This document shows positions 1-12,299 of a DNA stretch of 64,000 nt, one piece after another. Positions within the stretch are counted from its first letter, which is position 1; every line of letters starts with the position of its first letter. Under the pieces are notes generated by a model, which was not told where the DNA came from, ran no database searches, and saw only the letters and a list, made by a program, of their open reading frames with translations. The position numbers and the translations under genes are program-made. The stretch spans positions 2,517-66,516 of the forward strand of contig CM021314.1 of NCBI GenBank assembly GCA_010645155.1, written 5' to 3'. The DNA is from Tigriopus japonicus (Eukaryota > Arthropoda > Copepoda > Harpacticoida > Harpacticidae).

Positions 1-1590
1 AAAATTTGCCATGTTTCTTTTTAAAAGTGTTGTTGCGTTTCGGCTGATGGATTAAATTCTTAGTAACGGATCTTTTACCCAACAACACTTTTTCATACAT
101 ACTTAAAGTTAATCAGGCGAAAAAAATCCCCCTCTGTACCCTGCAAGTTGGGTTGGTCGACTTTGAATGACTGAGCTTTACTAAATAATTTTATTCTAGG
201 CTTAACGACCGTAATAATCTTTGAAATCACTAGAGATACCCAAGAAATTGAAAGATTTACTATGAATTAAAAATCCTGAGGTAACTATTTCCTTTTTTTT
301 GGGGGGGGCAGGAATGAGGAAAGTACAATAAAACAGCCACCAACTAAACAATGACCACAATGATCAACAATTCACAACATTTTCCACAAAAATTCCGTTT
401 ATTCCGCCATCAATCCAGCCCGTCAAACCCATTTACCCCGGAATAAATAAAAAAAACTATCCCATAATCAACCTTGGCTTAGGAACTCGTGAAACATTTC
501 CCCAAATATTAAATAATGCTTACATCGTCTTTTCCTTCCCAACGTTGGTGGGACGATTTCGGCACTCATACCGAACCTCGAGGCACTCCAAGGTGTTCAA
601 TTATTCCATTGAGTTGTATAAGTTTCTGTAAATAGGCGCAATTCGATTAATGGCAATGTTAATTTTCTGAGTTGACCAAGTTCTTAGGCGCCAATTTTCT
701 CAGAGGTCCGTTGATGCTCCTCAGTGTTGCCTTAAATGACTTGATCTTGTTGTAAAATTGGCCACCCTTTTTTGAAATAATGTTGTGAAGTTGACAGCTT
801 GGAATTGAACCCAGCTGTCGTATCTTGTAGCGTGCGAGGGCAGCAACGACATTTGCTCCTGAGGCTTGGCAATTATGGACTACAAGATTTGCGTCAGGAG
901 ATTTGCGGTGTCATTGTTCAAGAAAAGGGATTTTCGAGGCATCTTTCAGATACTTGAGAAAACGGCGTAGAGGGCTTCCCATGTGGACCTTGAAATTTTT
1001 GCTTTTTCAATGTTTACTTTCAACGGAACTTGATCTTCATCTCTGCAGAGAGGGTTGCCAGATAATGGAAGAGCCAAAGGACGGCAAAGTCATATTTAGA
1101 CCTACTATCATGTTGCCAAAATTTCTACCTAAGTGACATTGTTAAATCTTGAATTGCTCTTGAAAGAGACATCCAACGACAGTTTTAGTGAAAATGTTAG
1201 TTTGTGGAAGCATTTGCATTTCTGTCAATTCAGACTGTTTTTTTGAGATTTGGTCTTTATGATTTGAATGTCGCAGCACTAGTCACATTATTTTTCTTGT
1301 CACACGTCTTCCTTCCCTGAACAACCTCAAGCCATTTTTAAAAGCCAGATGACTTGAAAACGACATTCTTCCATTGGATATTGATTTTGTTTGGCACTAA
1401 TTATGCTTTAAATCCATCACTAATTATAAAACAATTAGGTATGTACGATCAGCCATGGGATTTTGCGCTATCAAAGCCATATAAATTTTCAAGTGAAATT
1501 CGCGCTCTGAATCAGCTGAAAATGAATCAAGCATGCTCGATGCTTTCCGAGGCTGCATTGCAGGAAGCATTGGCATCGATGCCATCAAGC
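1..1590. other. No recognised gene
   Basis: AT-rich non-coding sequence at the left edge. Open frames at 903-1136 and 1354-1590 (+) lack an in-frame ATG at their left end, and I recognise neither. The second runs straight into a hAT element at 1599, so any exon here would have been interrupted. If the lactone-oxidase gene continues leftwards, this is part of an intron. Confidence 0.5.
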
Positions 1591-1598
1591 CAGTCAGC

Positions 1599-2306
1599 TA
1601 GTGATGGGGGGCAAACAAGAGATTGGGCAAGCTGTACTGGCACAGTGTTTGGGCTTGCTGAAGCTTGGCATAGCTTGGGTGTTTGTACAAGTACTTTCCC
1701 AGCTAACAGGTTTGCCAAATTTGCTATGAACGAAGAATAAACTTGCCATCCGAATTTCACTAAACCAGGCTGATTCAGCTAAATAGGGCTCATACCTTTG
1801 AAAGGATGTATTTTTAAGAAAATTACACACTTCAATTCTCTCACATGGGGAAATGCAAAATATTTCGAGAATACTAAAAAAAGATTTGGCATTTTACTTT
1901 TTCATGTTGGCGACTCTGAGTAAACGAGATTGTTTTGGAAGTGTGACTTCTAAATCTCGGTCTTGATTAGCCTCAAAAGTGCATTCATGTGTGGCCTAGA
2001 ACCGAAACAAAAAAACCATGGTTTTGCAAATGCTATCCAAATTGAAATATTTTTTTTTGTTTCACTTCCACTGTTTATTGCTAAATTATTAAGATCAAAA
2101 GATCATCGAAAATGCAACTTGACATTCTTTTCTTCTAAGTCACACTGCAAGCATCTTAACTCTTCAAAGAGTAACTGCCGGTAACTGCATCTTCCGATGT
2201 TCCTTGAGCTTGCCAAGTGTATTAGTGTATTGCCCAAGTAATGCTTGTCAACAAGTTGTTCTTGGGTGTCTGTGATGACTCATTACTTGCCCAAGTCACA
2301 TCACTA
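1599..2306 (+). mobile_element. Non-autonomous hAT element, family A copy 1
   Basis: This 708-bp element has ends TAGTGATGGGGGGC and, inverted, TAGTGATGTGACTTGG. It is flanked by a perfect 8-bp target duplication CAGTCAGC (1591-1598 and 2307-2314). A near-identical copy lies at 12872-13576. I see no transposase frame. An 8-bp duplication with short inverted ends is the hAT signature. Confidence 0.85.
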
Positions 2307-2314
2307 CAGTCAGC

Positions 2315-3384
2315 TTGTTTTACATCACTACACAGGAACCCCTGAAAGGGGTGGACACGAACTCCGATTTTTGAAAGAATGGTATGAGGCCGAGGCTATA
2401 TTTTGACACAACGTCATTTATTCCTTATTAACGGCTAAAACTGTTGAACATGTGTCTTGAAAGAGTTCAGTCAAACTTTTTTGTGTTAATACTTGTGGAC
2501 TGGATGTTCTTCACCTTGATTTTAGAAGTCCCAGCACTCTTTTTACTCGTCTCATGAACTTTTGAAATTCAACTCTCCAAAGGATTTTAGTCCTCATAAG
2601 AATGAGGAAAATGCGTAGACAGAATCTTGCTTCACCCATTAGTCCAACTTCAGTGAAACAATGCTCAACAGAAGTATCTGTGGTGGTATCTGGAGTGTTA
2701 CTCCTCTTCCATCCTCTTCAACACCTCCACAACGCAGGAACCATTTCCATAGGAAAATGAAAGAACAAGAATGATCTCATTTTGAAAGAAGATGGAGTCC
2801 AAGTCGGAGATGTTGTTGGCTATAACTATTGAAGGGCACTTTTGACGATTCTGGATCAGATCAGCCATCTGATCCGGATTGGAATAGGAACAAAGGCAAT
2901 CACAACGTCCTTGAGACAAAATGAGTGAAAAACATGAGGATTAAATCCTTGATTGTGGATTTAATTGAATTTTTTTTCAAGTCTTGGGGCTCAAGAAGGT
3001 CAGGACCACGCAGTACTGGGGCTAAGGGTCCTTCAGGACCAGAGGATCATGTCTTAACATTGCAGGGATAGGCTCTACAGGCTTGATAAGGTTTGATTGG
3101 TCTTCTTAGGTCCCCTTGTCCAGGAATTAACAATCAGATTGAATGAAAAAATCCACACAATTCAATCTTGAGGGGAGCATTTCATTCTAAAGACTTTGAG
3201 AGGGTCCATGTAATCCGGGTTAGACTGTCAGATCACCAATTTGGACTGACTGACTCGAAAGGCAGATCAAAATATTTAGCCCAATCATTACTAGTAGGTC
3301 CACCTGATAGGTTTCAAAGTCATCTTAATTTATTCTTCATTTGATCGAATTCTTGACACTGAGGACTTCTTCTTTCTTTGCTCT
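2315..3384. other. No recognised gene
   Basis: Non-coding AT-rich sequence. A short minus-strand open frame at 2698-2919 shows no family resemblance that I can name. I see no repeat shared with the rest of the window. Confidence 0.4.
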
Positions 3385-3936
3385 ATATGGACCTTAATCC
3401 GAACGCAAATTCCTCTTGAAAAGGTATTAAGAACCAACTTTCCCTCAATTACTCTCACCCGGATCAAAACGGGGAGTTTTATCGCACTCGTCCAACACAC
3501 AACTTGAACAACTTAAGAATATCTTACCTGTCCTTACTATCCTGAACTAAAAGACACAACCATACAATAAAAGAAATCCGATAATGGACCATCATTTATA
3601 GAACATTAAGTTATGCCAAGGAGACACAACCTATAACAACCTTGATTTCAAACAAAATTTGGCATGTGTAAATTAAGTTCAAGATAATACCTTAAATATT
3701 GATGGATGGGTTCAATTGTAAGTTCAAAGATACTAATAAGACGTTCAAGTCGGATGATATATGAGCTCGGAAAAAAACGTTATTTTGTTGTTGATAATTC
3801 ATGGAATCGTAAAATATTCTTTGTTGTTCAAGTTGTGTATTGGATGTGCGTAAAGAAACTCCCCGTTTTGGTACGGGCGAAAGTTGGTTCTTAATCCATT
3901 TTCACGAGGAATTCGCGCTCGGATTCAGGTCCATAT
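3385..3936. repeat. Foldback element with ~130-140 bp arms
   Basis: Sequence 3385-3525 reappears reverse-complemented at 3810-3936 with roughly 80% identity. Shared anchors include the ATATGGACC ends, TTAAGAACCAACTTTC-like blocks and AAAACGGGGAG, followed by ACAACTTGAACAAC. The unpaired centre (~3526-3809) is unrelated. Outer similarity stops at ATATGGACC on both sides, as expected of a terminal-inverted-repeat element. I found no clean target duplication. Confidence 0.65.
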
Positions 3937-4681
3937 TCATTCTATTTGCTGTAGATGAGGCTATCACTTCCAAAGATTGTAGCAGGTAACTTGGTCATCA
4001 GATTTCATTTAATCACTTGATCGTCATCTTAAAGAAAAGACACCTTGCGGGTTCATTCGCACGTGTGACCAATGAATTAGCCCTCCAAGATGTGATCACT
4101 CTTTTATTCACTCTTTCATTCACTCGTTCATGGCTGAACTTGTTGTCTTCAAAACACCAACATCGGACTGATTTTGGGGCGTAGGGTTGGCCTTTACCAA
4201 GGCTAGGACTTGGCTGGACCCGCTTGAAATACAGGGAACACCGATTGGCGCACTATCTTTTGGAATTTTGGTCGATTTCCGTTTGATTTTCCGCTCCCAA
4301 CATGGCCGTTTGTACTTCTTGTTTACGAATCTCGGCCTCATACCGGAGGTTGCGTGCCGGAGAAATTCCGTGAGTTCGTATCCAGCATATTAATACTATT
4401 ATATAGGTTATCCCTGCACTACACCACATGGAGAATTCTCAAACTAAACCAGGGTTGACATGGGCAAAAGAAACATAATTAGAAAAGACTATTGATTCTA
4501 GTAAATCTTTCAAAGAACTCAAAATTTCAAATCGTTTTTCAAAATCTAATGTAATGAGCTTTGCTTATGAAAAGAAATGAATAGATTGTAACAACATGTT
4601 TGAGTGGCGTCCCTGACTGAATTCTCTTTTCCTCGCAAATGAATGTTGAACTTCTCTCAACCTAGAATTAATGACGGATCA
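3937..4681. other. No recognised gene; unassigned minus-strand frame
   Basis: A 73-codon minus-strand frame (4120-4341) and a basic, glutamine-rich alternative frame overlapping it look somewhat protein-like. They match no family I recognise. This could be a decayed gag-type fragment, but nothing here proves coding. Confidence 0.25.
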
Positions 4682-4689
4682 GTGATGAT

Positions 4690-5517
4690 TAGGGCTAGGG
4701 AAAAAAATTTTCTACATCAAAAAATATTTTTTACATTTTTTGCCAATTTTACGTGAGTGTAACATTTTAATTTTATTTGACATTTTTTGGAAAATTTCAA
4801 CATTTTCTTAACATTTTTTGTACTTTTTGCTCAAAAATGTCATCCCAAAACCGGTTCTGAGGGACCAATTAATCAAATGAAGGCTTGAAATTTCCCGCCA
4901 AAATTTCCCGCTAAAATTGTCATTGTTCAACTTCACATTTTATGATGCAAATTAATCAAAATCTTTGGAAAGGGGAAAAAGTGCCCTTCAAGTTCTTTTT
5001 GTTATTGTGAAAAAGTTCACATCAGAAACTTTGTGACCCTTGTTTCTGTGATTATTTTACGTGGGCTAAATAGCTATGTGTAGAGTAAAGTATGTTATTA
5101 GTTGGCACTGTTGCCATTATTTACTCAGACTTTCATATATATTGCCTTTTAATGGGTCTGAATGTGCTATCTGACTTATAACATAAACTGTTTTGACGTC
5201 TAGCTTATAAAAACACCCTGCTATGTGAAGCGCAACCTCCCGTTTTTTTTAGCTAGAGTTTTGACGGCATTATTTCCTTCAGATGTCTGGTCACACTGTC
5301 TTACGTAGAACTCTCAAGTCCTCCACACATCTAGTCCCATTTCTCACACATTTCGTTGACTTTTTTGCCCTAATTTTTAACATTTTTTTGCTCTTTTTGC
5401 TCTAAATTTCAACATTTTTTGCCCTTTTTGCACTATATTTCAAAAAAATTTGCCTTTTTTCCTGACATTTAAATGACATTTTTTGGACGTTTTTCCAACA
5501 TTTTTTCCCGGGCTCTA
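4690..5517 (+). mobile_element. Non-autonomous hAT element, family B copy 1
   Basis: This 828-bp element has inverted ends TAGGGCTAGGGAAAAAA and TAGAGCCCGGGAAAAAA. A perfect 8-bp duplication GTGATGAT flanks it (4682-4689, 5518-5525). ACATTTTTTG-type motifs crowd both subterminal regions. A copy of the same length lies inverted at 28252-29079 with only scattered substitutions. There is no transposase frame. Confidence 0.9.
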
Positions 5518-5525
5518 GTGATGAT

Positions 5526-5970
5526 GGTCCAACGCAAGGTGGATGGATGACGTCATGGACAGTGCTCTGAAATTCGTCCTCTAGTACAGCGGTTCTTGCC
5601 CTAGTTCAGCTTCTCCTTCCAAACCACAAGCAGCCCCGTCCACAAATCATATGCGCTCGTCTCCTTCTACTCCGGGCGTGCGTGCACACTGCGCTTTTCT
5701 CGTGCGTTGTTGGAAAGGATTACCCCAAAATGTACCTTCCATTTTGTTCCATTGAATGTGAAAGGCTCTGGCGATTGGCTTTTCTCTTCTCGAACCTCTC
5801 AACTGTCATTTTTATTTCTGCGTGTAAAAATTGATTTCCTTGCACTTACCATCAATTCGCATGCACTCCACGTCTTAAGCTGCGAGAGTCTAAAAAAAAA
5901 TGAAGAATCAATTTATATCTTGTTATCAAATATTCGAATGTTGACATATTTTTTTCTATTTCTATTTCAG
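5526..5970 (+). other. Intronic sequence upstream of the first visible exon
   Basis: No coding similarity is seen until the splice acceptor at 5969-5970. A pyrimidine-rich run (TTTTTTTCTATTTCTATTTCAG) precedes that acceptor. The preceding exon must end in phase 2 and should encode the start of the FAD-binding domain. I could not find it in this window. Confidence 0.5.
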
Positions 5971-6092
5971 AGTAACTGTCGAGCCGGGTATGAGATTGTC
6001 TGCACTATCCAAAATATTAGAAACAGTATCGTTATCGCTGAATATGTCTGGACGGGTTCCTGATTTGACTATTGGTGATGCCTTGGCTGTCG
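5971..6092 (+). CDS. ALO-like oxidase, exon within FAD-binding domain
   Basis: The acceptor TTTCAG precedes the exon and the donor GTGAGT follows it. The exon starts with one base completing a codon, runs 40 codons, and ends in phase 1. The translation contains VTVEPGMRL followed by a leucine-rich stretch and LTIGDALAVG. This is the arrangement of FAD_binding_4 proteins (VTVEAGMRL...TVGGAIATG), where the TVGG-like loop contacts the flavin pyrophosphate. Here the loop reads TIGD rather than TIGG. The exon lies 453 bp after a hAT element. The next exon is 28.7 kb away, yet its first residues continue the domain with no gap, so I see no missing exon between them. Confidence 0.8.
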
Positions 6093-6901
6093 GTGAGTGT
6101 GAGGCATTAATTGGAATATAAACAAACATTTTCATTTTCTCCCTCTGTCAAAAGAGCTTCGTAATAAAAATATGCAAGGTTGCTAATCGCAACAGGTACA
6201 AGCTAGTTACATTAGCAACCTTAAATATTTTCGTACACTCCCCGTATGCGTTTGCAAAACTGTCGCATGACTTTAGATGCCTTCAAATCATATATTTTTG
6301 AAGATTCTTAATTTTTAAATAATAGAAACCTGATATCACCTTATGAATAGCAGAAGGAACTTAATACTCAAAATAAAAAAAGTTGTTATTCCACCAATAC
6401 AAGGAAGTCATTAGATCCTCAGCCTTAGATCATTTATTAATCACTAGATAGCGTGCAAGCTTTAGTCAGGCTGATTTAGCAAGCGGGGTGAAATCATTGA
6501 CATCTATTAATACTAGAACGAGTGTAAGCCAAAAATGTGTCTCCTTTCGCCAACTGTTGAGCGGACAAAAGTGCGGGAACAATTGAAATGTGTGACCAGG
6601 CAAATGTCAAGCATGCAATTTATGAGTCAAATGTGGAATTCAGTAATGTTTTTGGGTCATTTTTTGTTATTGCTAGTGGTCACTTTCTTGCCTTAGATTT
6701 GAGTACTTCAACTAGGAACTTTTTTGACATTACATTGAATAAGTCATTGGTAGGAAGAACACAATTTTAAGCTATTGCGTTATGTAGGGTTAATCCAATG
6801 CATATATGGACAAAAACTAACTTGTGGCTTCAAGAACGAGTTTTAAAAAGTTGGCCTTGATTGGTCACACTAATTGTCCGCTCAACAGTTGTGATGCCGA
6901 C

Positions 6902-8064
6902 CAAGGGTGGCCAACTTTTTTTGAAGCAACGATGCTGGCTGAAGTCAAATCAATGCTAGAAAAAAATGCTAGTTGGGAAAGGAAAAATGCTAGAAAAATG
7001 CTACTTTTACAAATAGGAAAAAGGGACTGCATCTACAACTATAATGCTCATTAGTAAATATTTGATTCTATATTTTGACTTTAATTTTGCTGAAATTGAC
7101 ACAAATTATATTTTTCTACTACTTGCCCTAACTACTTAAAAATTTTGCTTTCAAAAATTTCTAATGCATTGTTTGTGAAATAAATAAATGATGGAAAACA
7201 AAAATTGGCAAGCCATGCAGCAACAGTTTTTAATGACAATTACAAAAAGTGATTTCTTGAATAATTTAAGGTTTGTAAGAAACCAAACGTTATGTTTTAA
7301 ACGATATTCCTTCAATAGGATCCTAGATTTACTAGAAATTGAAACGAGTTATGGACCAAAAGCGCTTTTTTGTTTCAGTTTCACTAATACCTACCAAATC
7401 CAAAAGCAGACCTGCATTTTAAAGACTGAAATTTCGCACCAAAGTTGAATATTTCTTGGTTCACAAACCTTTTCAACTTATTTTCCCCATTTTTTTATTT
7501 TGCAATCCTTGTCAAAAAAATTGTGGTCAGCTACCTTTGATCTCAAAAAATCTTTCTTTTGATAAAAAAGGTTTTGGTCAGAAGCCCTTTTAAATCCAAC
7601 TTTTTACTGAAACACTGATCTAAGTTTAAAAAGCTGTTTTTCTGTAGTTAGTATTTTATTTCCATCACCAATTCAATCTTTTTTTGAGACAAGTACTGCC
7701 TTGTGGCCCTTCCCAAGTTGTTGGTAGACAAAGCCTGTAAACAGGAATTTGGCTGCCTGTACAGTAGGACAAACTCAAAAAAAATGGAAGAATTGGACTC
7801 CTTATTTTCAAGTTAGGGAACGCAGGCAAATTTGGCTGTCAAAATCAGTTGTCTTTAAAGTCCAAAATTGGATGGTTTTTCCAAAAAGTGCTAGAATAAT
7901 GCTAATTTGTTATGTAAAACTTTTCCATTCTAGAGCTCTTCAAATAATGCTAGAAAGACGCTAAAAAATCGAGCAATGCTAATCAAAATTCTGCGATGCT
8001 TTTGCCCTTAAAAAAACGTCAATTTTCAGAAATTAGCATCTAAAAATGCTAGTTTGCCACACTG
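6902..8064. mobile_element. Non-autonomous hAT element, family C
   Basis: This 1,163-bp element is nested in foldback copy A. Its ends are CAAGGGTGGCCAAC and (inverted) CAGTGTGGCAAAC. The flanks ATGCCGAC (6894-6901) and ATGGCGAC (8065-8072) differ at one base. Removing the element rejoins the host repeat as GTTGTGATGGCGACATTTT, matching copy C at 55433-55452. ATGCTAG/ATGCTAA motifs cluster in the first ~100 bp and the last ~200 bp. These are likely subterminal transposase-binding repeats (inference). Confidence 0.82.
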
Positions 8065-8147
8065 ATGGCGACATTTTTCTCATAAATTTAACGCATTCCG
8101 ACCCGCTTGCCAAATCAGCCGGACTAAAGCTTGCACGCTATCTAGTG

Positions 8148-8377
8148 ATTATAATAATAATGTTTATTGCGAGAATTTTTCTCATTGGATATATATTTAT
8201 ACATGGTTTATACAATAATTGTATTGGAGTCATGGGGCCCATTCTGGGTTCTAAAGTCGCCGTTTGAGGCGGAATATCCACTAGACATATAGGGGGGAGG
8301 GGAAGACCTGGGATCGAACCCATGAACCCGAGCATAGCTCGGTCGCGCGTTTGTCAACTGCGCTACACCATCTTCCC
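8148..8377 (-). mobile_element. SINE family A, copy 1 (tRNA-headed)
   Basis: Read on the minus strand, it starts GGGAAGATGGTGTAGCGCAG and includes an A-box-like segment and a B box GGTTCGATCCC. A closing GGTCTTCCCC pairs with the 5' end, as in a tRNA acceptor stem. The body carries AACCCAGAATGGGCCCC and the tail ends TCTCGCAATAAA plus ATT repeats. The same body occurs at 23321-23565 and, partially, at 9141-9262. The long extra body and three copies make it a SINE rather than a working tRNA gene. Confidence 0.8.
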
Positions 8378-8406
8378 TATTATTATATTTGATTATATTT
8401 GATCTA

Positions 8407-8680
8407 AGGGTAGAATGCGTTGAAATTATGAGGAAAATGTCACCCTCACATCTGTTGAGCGGACAGTTAGTGTGACCAAACATGCAAATCTAGACCAACT
8501 ATTTTAAACTCGTTCTTGAAGCCACAAGTTAGTTTTTGTCCATATATGTATTGGATTAACCCTACATAACGCAAAAGCTTAATTTTGTGTTCTTCCTATC
8601 AGTGACTTATTTAATGTATTGGCAAAGAGTTCCTAGTTGTAGTATTCAAATCCAAGGCATGGTCAACTTAGACGGCTATC
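8407..8680. repeat. Truncated foldback (FB) copy D
   Basis: Inverted relative to copy A. It contains AATGCGTTGAAATTATGAGG, CTGTTGAGCGGAC and GAAGCCACAAGTTAGTTTTT in the same order as the copy at 59886. It lacks the outer CACTAGATAGCGTG end. It follows directly on the right end of copy A, with no spacer. Confidence 0.55.
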
Positions 8681-9140
8681 AGAGAATAACACAATGTATA
8701 CAATAAAATAATTTTTACGAAAAAAAATCTTTTGCAATATCAAAGACACTCAAAGTTGGGTAATACTTAGAAGTTTTGAAAAAAATCGGTACATGTTTCA
8801 AGTTTCGGTTATCGTCCATTTTGAACATGGTCATTCTAGAAATCGTAAATTTGAATATGAATCTGTGGGACATATTTATTCGTAATTTTGGCAGAACACA
8901 CATCATAGTGTACTCTAGATAGATATGAAATATGGTTTCCAAAAATCTTGTTTAAGTGCATTTTAAGTGATATTTTATATTATTCTGAGCTACTTTGACA
9001 TAAGCTCTAAAACTCGAAAAATTTCCTTTATTTTTGCGATTTTGAAAAGCTATATGAAATCTTTGGGACTTTTTTTATTTTTCATGTAACTAGAGCGTTT
9101 TTCGGCCTGTTGGGTTCAAAAATGGACCACTCACAGTCAA
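8681..9140. other. No recognised feature
   Basis: AT-rich intronic sequence with no convincing coding frame or repeat match within the window. Confidence 0.4.
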
Positions 9141-9262
9141 ATAACGCCTCAAACCCAGAATGGGCCCCATGACTTCACCACATTCGTTGTAAAGAAAATA
9201 TATACATAAATTTCCAATGAGACAATTCAATTCTCGCAATTAAAATATTGTCAATAAAATAT
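9141..9262 (+). repeat. Partial SINE A (3' half)
   Basis: It contains GCCTCAAACCCAGAATGGGC and a tail with TTCTCGCAATTAAA, matching the 3' half of the SINEs at 8148 and 23321. The tRNA head is absent, so this is a 5'-truncated or decayed copy. Confidence 0.65.
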
Positions 9263-9332
9263 AGTCAAAAAACCTAAATGTTTTAAAAGTTGCTTTTGAA
9301 AGCTAATGAAATGGAACGCTCAAACTTCCAAT

Positions 9333-10179
9333 TAGGGATAGGAACTTTTGACGAATAAACTTATTCGTCTTTTTGTCGTCTTTTTTACCTTTATTTGTCG
9401 CGAATTTTTTTTCCGTTTGATTTGGATTTTATTCGTCATTTATCATCTAATCGGGCATTTTTATTCGTCTTTTCTCGTTTAATGGGCCAAAAACTTGGAT
9501 TTTCTTGGATTTCAAGTTCATTAAGCGTTGTTTTCAATTTTCCAAGCAAATAATAACTTCGAAGAAAGTCAACCAAAGCTTCACGCCAAAGCTTATGTCA
9601 AAGTAACAATTTGATTATCAGTTCAGGTTTTGCACCAACAAAATATAATCCACACTTATAAATGAACTTACACTCGTAGTGTTGCCCAACAGACACAGAA
9701 CGAAAATTGGATTTGGGTTGAAAAAGCTTTCTCCCCCATGAGAACGATTAATGTTTCTGCACATCTGACTTCAGCTCTACAAAAAACGCTCCTAAAAAAG
9801 AGGCATTTTTGAATACTTGGTTTTTATTTGACAATGTACTACCGAAAATCTCTTGCCCATTAATTACTCCCTTTTTTTGAATTTTCTAGATTTTGCTGTT
9901 TTTGCACAAGCACTGGGATCGTCTATTTTGTGGGAGCACTTTTAAAAGTCTTTTTTTGTCTGTACGGGCACTTAATTTGTCTTCTTTCTTATAAAACAAT
10001 TTCATTCGCCTTTTTGGGAAATTGATTCGATTTTTACGTCTTTTAAGTAAATTTTTTTTTTTCGTTTTTTTTCGTTTGATGGGATCTTTTATTTGTCTAT
10101 TTTCGTCAAATCAGGCAATTCCATTCGCTTTTTTTTCGTTTAATTTGACAGTTTTATTCGTCTAAACTTCCTGTCCCTA
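9333..10179. mobile_element. Terminal-inverted-repeat element, GACGAATAA family, full copy
   Basis: The ends TAGGGATAGGAACTTTTGAC and (inverted) TAGGGACAGGAAGTTTAGAC are followed by GAATAAA. TTATTCGTC/TTTCGTTT motifs are dense at both ends. A truncated copy begins at 37540. The layout resembles the window's hAT elements, but the flanks (CTTCCAAT, TTCATAGT) do not form a target duplication, so the superfamily is inferred. Confidence 0.6.
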
Positions 10180-12299
10180 TTCATAGTCAAGCAATCAACC
10201 AGGTTATCAAACTTTTTCAATGTAGTATCAAATTTACAACTCTGATGAGTCAAAAGTGAATGAATGAACTTCCTATTACTCCCTGAAAAGGTAAATTGCC
10301 GAGGCTCAAGAACTGAGAATCCACATGCCAAAAAGCACAAACGGGAACCACTCACCAAGTTTGCAACACTGAATGTACACTCTGCCTGCCTTTAGTTTTT
10401 TTGGTGGATTGTAGGCTTATCGGGGAAGTCCAAAACCGTGAGGCTCCATTGATTTAGCTTTTCGTGTTTGGGTGCAACGAATGGACATCGCAAGGAATCA
10501 CTAGAAATGGAGGAAACAGACACGTTTGGAAGGTTTCAGTGACCTTTATCTGAATATGGTCCTCAAAGAATGTCAAATGGCGGGAGATTGCCCTTGGAAA
10601 GTGTGTAGCCTACACGACACTTAAAGGCCATACAGATGAAGACTATTATGACAGAGACACGCCGAAACATGGGTTACAGGTTGAATTCATTATCCGTTGA
10701 CAGAAAACGCAATCGTCGGTCAAATGTTTCACGTGAAGAGGAGCACTGTCTTAATATGCAAGATATTCTTGGTTCAATTTTACCCCCTAACCTTTCTTAG
10801 GGAAGCTTTGGCATGGCCATTTTGAAACGGCACATAATGTTGCCTCTCAGCAAAATCTGGTCGATGATATAGCTCACAACTATGGTTGATTTGGGTGGCT
10901 TTGCCCGGCGAGGAGGATCAACCTAGAGGGCTAACAGAGAAATGACACTCGGAAATATGGGAGTGTTTACAGAATCAATTTACAGATTTGCTGCCCTTAG
11001 CAGTCTAGGCTTGCCAAAAAGTTGCCTGAGTTTTCAAGGGTCAGATTTTCGAAAAATGTTGCGTTTCAGACCAATGGCATGGATTATGTATGTTGAAGAG
11101 TTTGCACAATAGGTATAAAACACTAGAAGAAATTGGAAACGTGCAATCAAACAAATGATTTCCTTTTATGTTTAGCTGCCACAGGAACATATCTCTTCTG
11201 GCCATCTGTTTATTCCAAGACAGGCGTTCCTGGTTCAAAAGTTCGGAAGAGACCCTTCAATTTATCGACAGTCGAAAAAAAGCAACCTAAAGCGTCATTT
11301 ATTGCATTTCTTGTAATGGAAAGTAGAAAAATTCCTAAATACGCCCTTCACTTTGATAAGTTTGAATGCCTCTCGTACATCCCTAGTGATTTGAAATTGG
11401 CAGCGGTTAACATCCTAATAGGTTTAAAATGTCAACTTCAGTTTCAAAATTAGTCACCCTCTAAATATGAGGAAGGAGGAAAAAAAGGGAAAAGAGAAGG
11501 CAAGAGGGGCAGTCAACCAAATCAGAGTGATCAATTTCAGGCCTTCAAAAAGGAGATGGGGAAGCTTTCAGGCTTTTTGAATTTTTGAAAACCATTGTGT
11601 CAAACCAAAGCAATTTTGGTGCATTGCAAGAACACAACTTATAAAGTTAGAATGAATGGCTCTAGAACGAAATGAAAAAGAAACACCAAACACTGATAAA
11701 ATTTGCATAAAATGCGAAAGAAGTTACTACATAAATTGGGTCTCTTAGTACTAGCGTGCACTACACGTTTTGAATTGTGAGACTCTATATAGCAAAATTA
11801 TAGATACAAGCAATAAGACATAATTATTTTTTGGAAAATGTCAAGATTTGCCACTTCAACTTCAATTTATGTAGATGAGAAAGGCATTGTTGCAACAACT
11901 TGTTTTAAATCTTTGTTTAATCTAACTTTCACGCTCATCGGAAACACACATGTTCCAAACTTTTTCCCGCCAAAATAAGGGTGGCGAAATCTGACAAAAT
12001 TATGCAAAAGACAAATCGAATATTAGAACCAAAAGATCAATCATCCATACTCATGTGAAGTTAAGTGAATAACAAACTATTGCACTAAATGTCCTTGTGT
12101 AAAACGTTAAATATTTGAACGTACAATAATAAAATGACAATAGCACTGTTGACCCGTCAAAACATCGAGGTCAAGGAAGACAAATTGAGACTTCTACTCT
12201 CTTTAACACAACATATTTTCTTTGTTTGAGTAGGTTTCAATTCTGTTTCGCTTCCAATTTCAACTGAATTCAATTGCATCATAATTTTGGGATGGACCC
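10180..12299. other. Intronic sequence without recognised gene
   Basis: No coding similarity was found in about 2.1 kb. The block around 10925-10955 (CTAGAGGGCTAACAGAGAAA) recurs at about 60180-60200 and, inverted, at about 23075-23105, so at least part is repeat-derived. The open frame at 11133-11453 is unassigned. Confidence 0.35.

Larger units (their letters stand above)
6426..8406. mobile_element. Foldback DNA element (family FB) copy A, with two nested insertions
   Basis: The ends are inverted copies. The left end reads TTAGATCATTTATTAATCAC and continues TAGATAGCGTGCAAGC. The right end has the complement GCTTGCACGCTATCTAGTGA. A further internal inverted pair reads CTGTTGAGCGGACA. A hAT element (6902-8064) and a SINE (8148-8377) sit inside, leaving roughly 590 bp of original element. 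Related copies lie at 8407-8680, 55039-55538 and 59886-60275. The superfamily is not clear and I found no coding part. Confidence 0.65.

Noticed and set aside
1354..1740. 128-codon + frame resembling a secreted protein start
   Set aside because: It begins at TTG with no ATG, and from 1599 it reads through a hAT element that recurs elsewhere. The signal-peptide look is accidental.
8285..8377. tRNA gene on the minus strand
   Set aside because: The cloverleaf is irregular and the unit carries a 140-bp body shared with two other copies, so it is a SINE head.
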